Shown piece after piece: positions 7,111-9,966 of a stretch of DNA of 9,966 bases (within the stretch, counting starts at the first letter, position 1; the number at the start of each line of letters is the position of its first letter). Both the position numbers and the translations under genes were made by a program. The notes under the pieces were generated by a model, which saw only the letters and a list, made by a program, of their open reading frames with translations, ran no database searches and was not told where the DNA came from. Origin of the DNA: an uncultured bacterium (GTDB taxonomy: Bacteria; Pseudomonadota; Alphaproteobacteria; Rhodospirillales; Rhodospirillaceae); assembly GCA_903896775.1 (NCBI GenBank), contig CAITZE010000484.1, positions 1 through 9,966 on the forward strand, in the 5' to 3' direction.

Positions 7111-8048
7111 GGTTCTTCAGTGACCATGATTGATGCGGCATGCAACTTGATGTGATGCACCGCCACTTGTTGAAAGCGGTCGTAAAAATCCGCGAGCGCG
7201 GCGATGCCGATCGGATCCGGCGCAGCGTTTCCTCCTGTCTTGTCAGGCACAGGTTCGGTGCCACGGGCGAAAACGCCGCCGTAAAGATGCGACAATACGT
7301 CGAACAGCAGATCGAACTGCCTGGCTTCGGCGCTGTCGTTGCGTTTGGTGGTTTTGCGACATAGCTCGATGACGTAGGCGACCAGGGAATGAAAAAACAG
7401 GTAGATCGAATTATCCCACCGCGTGTCGTGAGTGACGTGCAACGCCACGGGCGAATTGAGCGCTTTGAGCGGGCGGCCCTGCAGCAACGCAGCCAGCGGC
7501 ATCCAGTAATCCCAAAACGGCATTCCTAAGCAAAAGGGACTATCGGAAAAATCGCTCAGCAGATCGCCCGACATGAAGAAATAGTCGTAGCCGATGGAAT
7601 AGGTCTCCTTGCCGCTGGGGCGGAACGCCGTAAAGGACGTGGAAGCATCGACATCAACGCGTGGCCCCAGAATCAAAGCGCCGTTGGCTTCTCTGCGTAA
7701 GGTATCCGTGAGGGTGGGAATATTTCTGAAATAGATATCGGCATTGACGATGCCGACCGTGCATTGATCGAGCGGTACATTGTGGGCGGCACAAGCGCTG
7801 CGCAGTGCTTTGAGAAGATCGTGAATATAAGGCACAGGTTTATGCGCAAACCGCTCGGCGGTTGCGGGTGCAGTTACCACAGTAAGCTCAGGATACTCTG
7901 CGCGTAACTGAGTGGCTTCGGCAGCGCCGTTTACCGAAATCACCTCCCAGCCGGCCGCGCGCCAAGACGCCATCGTCGCGCGATGCAGATCGTGATCGCG
8001 GCCTGGTACGATGCTTGTTGCGACAATGAGAGGACGAGATGTGGTCAT
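7107..8048 (-). CDS. Putative GT-A-type glycosyltransferase
   Basis: 313 aa, linked to both neighbours by ATGA overlaps (start at 8048, stop at 7107), so certainly part of the operon. No named family is obvious, but the order fits a GT-A nucleotide-diphospho-sugar fold. There is an N-terminal beta strand PLIVATSIVPGR (6-17), VGIVNADIYF (98-107) where N-A-D occupies the place of the metal-binding DxD, then YSIGYDYFFM (150-159), FWDYWMPLA (178-186), and HVTHDTRWDNS (204-214), a possible metal or acceptor histidine region. There is no signal peptide or membrane segment, so it is cytoplasmic. Between a GT8-like enzyme and a protein O-glycosyltransferase it may extend or modify a flagellin glycan; that is inferred from context only. 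No Shine-Dalgarno is visible, consistent with translational coupling. Confidence 0.85.
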   Translation of the reverse strand: MTTSRPLIVATSIVPGRDHDLHRATMASWRAAGWEVISVNGAAEATQLRAEYPELTVVTAPATAERFAHKPVPYIHDLLKALRSACAAHNVPLDQCTVGIVNADIYFRNIPTLTDTLRREANGALILGPRVDVDASTSFTAFRPSGKETYSIGYDYFFMSGDLLSDFSDSPFCLGMPFWDYWMPLAALLQGRPLKALNSPVALHVTHDTRWDNSIYLFFHSLVAYVIELCRKTTKRNDSAEARQFDLLFDVLSHLYGGVFARGTEPVPDKTGGNAAPDPIGIAALADFYDRFQQVAVHHIKLHAASIMVTEEP

Positions 8049-8938
8049 GCGTGTGTCGCCGTGAGAACGACCGGCTTGAATTGATTGCGGTTCATAGCCG
8101 GCAGATGAGCTTCCGCCCTAAGTTTATCTGCCAAGGCAAAATATGTATCCATTGGGGCGAGGCCGCAGAAGTGGCAAAGCACACCTGACCATAAATCGGT
8201 TTTGCCATTGGGCAGTTGTTTCAGAACGCGGACGTCACCGGTGTCGATGTCGAGCGTGGCTTCAATGAGATTGGGTGTGGTGACCTGCAGTCTTTGGAGC
8301 GCCGGTGGTTCGAACGGCGCAATCCCGAGCGCGGCCAAGGCTACGCCAAAAAACGGCTCGTCGGCATATTCGCCCGCATGTTTGTAAGTATAGCTCACAA
8401 CATCGCGCTGCGGTCCGCGATAGATCTCCAGGACTTTGTCGAACACGGCTTTTGATGCGGCGGTACGTTCGAAATACATGACGCCAGCGTTGAAGACCGT
8501 GATGAAACTAAGATCGAACAATTTGCAGAGCGTGCTCGCATCCTTGACGCCAAGCGAGCACGAGAACACTGGACCTGTGCTTTGTTTGTGACCTTCGACG
8601 GCGAAAGGATGGCCGCGATATTTGCGCCAAAAGAACTCGATGCGCGGGCTGAAGAGTAGGCAATCGGCGTCCACATAAAGGGTGCGGTCGTAGGGCGTGA
8701 AGTCGAACAGGCGGGCTTTGTTCATGGCCCCAGCGATAGTGTGGTTATCGGGCATCATAATGATTTTATCGAACAAGCCTTCATAAGCGGCATTGAAGCC
8801 GGCCTTTTCATTGACGATCACGCTGATGGGCCGATTCTCAAAACGGCGTACCGACAGCGCCAAATTGGCCGCAATATCCAGATAACGTCGATCATCCAGG
8901 GCGAGCGCCACATATCCTTCAGACTGCTGCCCGTCCAA
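8045..8938 (-). CDS. GT8-like glycosyltransferase with DAD motif
   Basis: 297 aa, first gene of the three-gene operon. The start is TTG 8938: AGGAG lies eight bases upstream, and there is no in-frame ATG or GTG in a better position. The N-terminus begins directly with a GT-A strand (GYVALALDDRRYLDIAANLA, 8-27). Then come NKARLFDFTPYDRTLYVDAD (73-92), with the metal-binding D90-A-D92, FNAGVMYFERT (149-159), ADEPFFGVAL (192-201) and LCHFCG (254-259), with H256 at the C-terminal metal-ligand position. This is the motif order of GT8/glycogenin-like retaining transferases. The protein is soluble and cytoplasmic. Sugar donor and acceptor cannot be read from the sequence. The operon diverges from the flagellin gene across a 252-bp control region, which suggests co-regulation. 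Confidence 0.88.
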   Translation of the reverse strand: MDGQQSEGYVALALDDRRYLDIAANLALSVRRFENRPISVIVNEKAGFNAAYEGLFDKIIMMPDNHTIAGAMNKARLFDFTPYDRTLYVDADCLLFSPRIEFFWRKYRGHPFAVEGHKQSTGPVFSCSLGVKDASTLCKLFDLSFITVFNAGVMYFERTAASKAVFDKVLEIYRGPQRDVVSYTYKHAGEYADEPFFGVALAALGIAPFEPPALQRLQVTTPNLIEATLDIDTGDVRVLKQLPNGKTDLWSGVLCHFCGLAPMDTYFALADKLRAEAHLPAMNRNQFKPVVLTATHA

Positions 8939-8943
8939 AATAG

Positions 8944-8957
8944 GGTCTCCTACGCCT
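8944..8957 (-). promoter_or_regulatory. Ribosome binding site supporting the TTG start
   Basis: On the minus strand the sequence reads GTAGGAGACCCTATT then TTG. The AGGAG is at the usual distance (8 nt) and no other start codon fits it, so it decides the otherwise unusual TTG start of the GT8-like gene. Confidence 0.65.
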
Positions 8958-8971
8958 AAAAGTTGATCGGT

Positions 8972-9007
8972 AGTTGAGCTTGACCAGAGCGTATTTAGCG
9001 CTCAAAC
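8972..9007. repeat. Inverted repeat in the divergent control region
   Basis: AGTTGAGC (8972-8979) is mirrored by GCTCAAACT (9000-9008) with one extra base, and nested inside is GAGCG (8987-8991) / CGCTC (8999-9003). The dyad is in the leader side of the GT operon, about 40-65 bp before its TTG start. It could be an operator or an mRNA hairpin of that operon. I found no good promoter hexamers for the operon itself. Confidence 0.35.
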
Positions 9008-9026
9008 TGATACTAAGTGCTTGTAT

Positions 9027-9041
9027 TTAAATAAGGTTTAA
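9027..9041. promoter_or_regulatory. Putative CtrA-binding box TTAA-N7-TTAA
   Basis: TTAA at 9027-9030, seven bases, then TTAA at 9038-9041 is an exact match to the alphaproteobacterial CtrA consensus. It lies 16 bp upstream of the TTGACA hexamer of the flagellin promoter, a place suited to an activator, and could also serve the divergent GT operon. CtrA controls motility genes in many Alphaproteobacteria. The surrounding DNA is AT-rich, so a chance match is possible. Confidence 0.5.
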
Positions 9042-9057
9042 TTTTAGGACAGAGCGT

Positions 9058-9086
9058 TTGACAGATGAAACGGGACGATTTATACC
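9058..9086 (+). promoter_or_regulatory. Sigma-70-type promoter of the flagellin gene
   Basis: A perfect -35 hexamer TTGACA (9058-9063) is followed after exactly 17 bp by TATACC (9081-9086), which keeps the TATA of the -10. Transcription would start near 9093, giving a leader of about 98 nt. No sigma-54 (TGGCAC-N5-TTGC) or recognisable sigma-28 element is visible in the same spacer, which is unusual for a flagellin. Confidence 0.6.
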
Positions 9087-9090
9087 TGTT

Positions 9091-9133
9091 CTGCTCAGTC
9101 CTAACCTCCTGAATTGGGAGGCTGCGTGAGCAG
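9091..9133 (+). ncRNA. Flagellin mRNA leader hairpin 1
   Basis: The 5' end of the predicted transcript folds into a two-part hairpin. The outer arms are CTGCTCA (9091-9097) and TGAGCAG (9127-9133), perfectly complementary, and the inner arms are CCTCC (9105-9109) and GGAGG (9117-9121). A hairpin at the extreme 5' end commonly protects mRNA. The inner CTCCT can also pair with the flagellin Shine-Dalgarno AGGAG (9179-9183), so two alternative folds are conceivable. This is a cis leader element, not a separate RNA gene. Confidence 0.5.
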
Positions 9134-9194
9134 AATAGTGCTGAGACGACAGAAATGTCGTAACGTGTGTCCTAGAAAAGGAGCTTCGCTATGA
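9126..9194 (+). CDS. Possible 22-aa leader peptide upstream of flagellin
   Basis: GGGAGG (9116-9121) is followed four bases later by GTG 9126, opening a 22-codon frame that ends at TGA 9192-9194, overlapping the flagellin ATG as ATGA. The peptide is short, basic (five Arg, two Lys) and has two Cys. It uses AGA three times plus CGA and ATA, codons that look rare in the neighbouring genes. Its ribosome binding site is inside hairpin 1. The ATGA overlap is dictated by flagellin starting ATG-AGT, so it is not independent evidence. It may be a chance ORF. Confidence 0.25.
   Translation: MSRIVLRRQKCRNVCPRKGASL
9146..9161 (+). ncRNA. Flagellin mRNA leader hairpin 2 with GAAA tetraloop
   Basis: ACGACA (9146-9151) and TGTCGT (9156-9161) form a perfect 6-bp stem closed by GAAA, a GNRA tetraloop, 16 nt upstream of the flagellin Shine-Dalgarno. 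GNRA loops are especially stable and are common protein or tertiary-contact sites. In Caulobacter, FlbT acts on the structured 5' leader of flagellin mRNA; an equivalent role here is inference. Confidence 0.5.
9178..9183 (+). promoter_or_regulatory. Flagellin ribosome binding site
   Basis: AAGGAG lies seven bases before ATG 9191 and fixes that ATG as the flagellin start. The site is left unpaired by the two leader hairpins but is complementary to CTCCT at 9106-9110. Confidence 0.75.
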
Positions 9195-9966
9195 GTGATA
9201 TTACCCTCTCGTCTGCGACGCGCAGCAACCTGCTGTCGCTGACCAATACAAGTAACCTGATCAACCAGACGCAAGAACGTCTGGCCACTGGTCTCAAAGT
9301 CAACAGCGCAATCGATGACGCGCTGGCCTTCTTTAAAGCCCGTAACCTCAATGACCGCGCCTCTGACTTGTCCGCGATTAAGGACAACATCACGGGCAGC
9401 ATCAGCGTTCTGACCGCTGCGACGCAAGGCTTGACGTCAATCGAAGACGTCTTGAAGCAGATGAAAGCCTTGGCGCAATCGGCCATTGCCGCGCCTGACA
9501 GCTCGACGCGTTCCAAACTGGCCAGCCAGTTCAACGAATTGCGCAGCCAGGTCGACAACCTCGCTGAAGACTCCAGCTTCAACGGCGTCAACCTGCTGAA
9601 GAACGGCATCGGTGCCTTCCAAGCCGGCGCCGACGAATTGACGGTTACCTTCAACGAACGTACCGATAAGGGCGCGGTCAACCAGCTGGTTGTCAGCGGC
9701 CTCAAAACTTCTGACTTCAAGTCGATCCTGGCTTCCTCCGCCACGGCGACCGGTGCTGCCGGCTCTGCGTCGGTTTGGGGTCAAACAGGCTCCAAGGCGG
9801 TCACCGCGATCAACGCTTCGATCCGCGGCATCGACTCGGCCCTGGTGACGGTGCGTCAGGCCGCTCAGGCCTTCGGTACCAACGCGGCCCTGCTCTCGAT
9901 CCGGTCTGATTTCACGACCAATCTGATCAACACCCTCAAGGCTGGTGCATCAGATCTCGTGAACGC
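9191..9966 (+). CDS. Flagellin (3' end outside window)
   Basis: 258 complete codons are visible and the frame is still open at the right edge. The N-terminal D0/D1 helices are clear: NLINQTQERLATGLKVNSAI (22-41) with DDALAFFKARNL (42-53), the family's TGLKVNSAxDDAxxF signature, then SISVLTAATQGLTSIEDVLK (70-89) and SSFNGVNLL (128-136). A short low-complexity Ser/Thr/Ala stretch (about 172-200) replaces the large D2/D3 region. The C-terminal D1 helix begins at AVTAINASIRGIDSALVTVR (203-222) and continues through ALLSIRSDFTTNLINTLKAG. Roughly 50-60 residues of D0 should follow. The protein is exported by the flagellar type III system and forms the filament. Its sequence resembles short flagellins of Rhodospirillales-type bacteria. 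It has its own promoter and structured leader and faces away from the glycosyltransferase operon, whose products may modify it. Confidence 0.96.
   Translation, partial: MSDITLSSATRSNLLSLTNTSNLINQTQERLATGLKVNSAIDDALAFFKARNLNDRASDLSAIKDNITGSISVLTAATQGLTSIEDVLKQMKALAQSAIAAPDSSTRSKLASQFNELRSQVDNLAEDSSFNGVNLLKNGIGAFQAGADELTVTFNERTDKGAVNQLVVSGLKTSDFKSILASSATATGAAGSASVWGQTGSKAVTAINASIRGIDSALVTVRQAAQAFGTNAALLSIRSDFTTNLINTLKAGASDLVN

Noticed and set aside
6540..7264. Other frames over the TPR region (e.g. 6540-6953 minus, 6784-7155 plus)
   Set aside because: They are shadows generated by the repeated TPR codons of the GT41 gene.
9101..9784. Minus-strand open frames of 108, 190 and 115 codons opposite flagellin
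   Set aside because: They lie antisense to an unmistakable flagellin, and their composition is that of a mirrored coding frame.
1..9966. tRNA, rRNA, CRISPR array, insertion sequence or attachment site
   Set aside because: No cloverleaf, regularly spaced repeat, transposase motif or flanking direct repeat was seen on reading both strands.

Overview
This window reads as chromosomal DNA of a motile, Gram-negative alphaproteobacterium. The flagellin N-terminus (MSDITLSSATRSNLLSL, then GLKVNSAIDDALAFF) is of the kind I associate with Rhodospirillales-like bacteria, a near-consensus CtrA box lies upstream of it, and an LPS Kdo transferase (WaaA) is present. Genus cannot be named from the sequence. 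Coding is dense, and almost every gene is a glycosyltransferase or lies next to one.

Left part (1-1611, + strand): the C-terminal part of a TPR / GT9-like (heptosyltransferase-fold) protein, cut by the window edge. It overlaps by 4 bp a 217-codon gene of unknown function with a faint FkbM-like C-terminal half. This pair converges on the minus-strand block, and the two last genes share their stop codons (CTAA, 1608-1611).

Middle (1608-4996, - strand, read right to left): two tiny same-frame ORFs separated by one amber codon (4913-4996 and 4700-4900), then waaA (Kdo transferase), then 20 bp further a 584-aa GT41-related protein. That protein has a helical N-terminal region instead of TPRs and so resembles the HMW1C layout.

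Right-middle (5125-8938, - strand): a tight three-gene operon joined by two ATGA overlaps. It encodes a GT8-like glycosyltransferase with a DAD motif, a GT-A-like protein with an NAD motif, and a seven-TPR SPINDLY/OGT-type GT41 enzyme. Possible weak terminator hairpins sit at its end.

Right end (8939-9966): a 252-bp divergent control region, then a flagellin gene on the + strand whose C-terminus lies beyond the window. The control region holds TTAA-N7-TTAA, then TTGACA-N17-TATACC, then a roughly 98-nt leader with two stable hairpins and a possible 22-codon upstream ORF ending on the flagellin start codon.

Working model (inference): the three-gene operon modifies the flagellin encoded beside it. 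The TPR-GT41 enzyme would be the protein-O-glycosyltransferase, comparable to the FlmG type in Caulobacter, and the two GT-A-like proteins would extend or decorate the glycan. WaaA serves LPS inner-core synthesis, so envelope and flagellar glycosylation genes are interleaved here.
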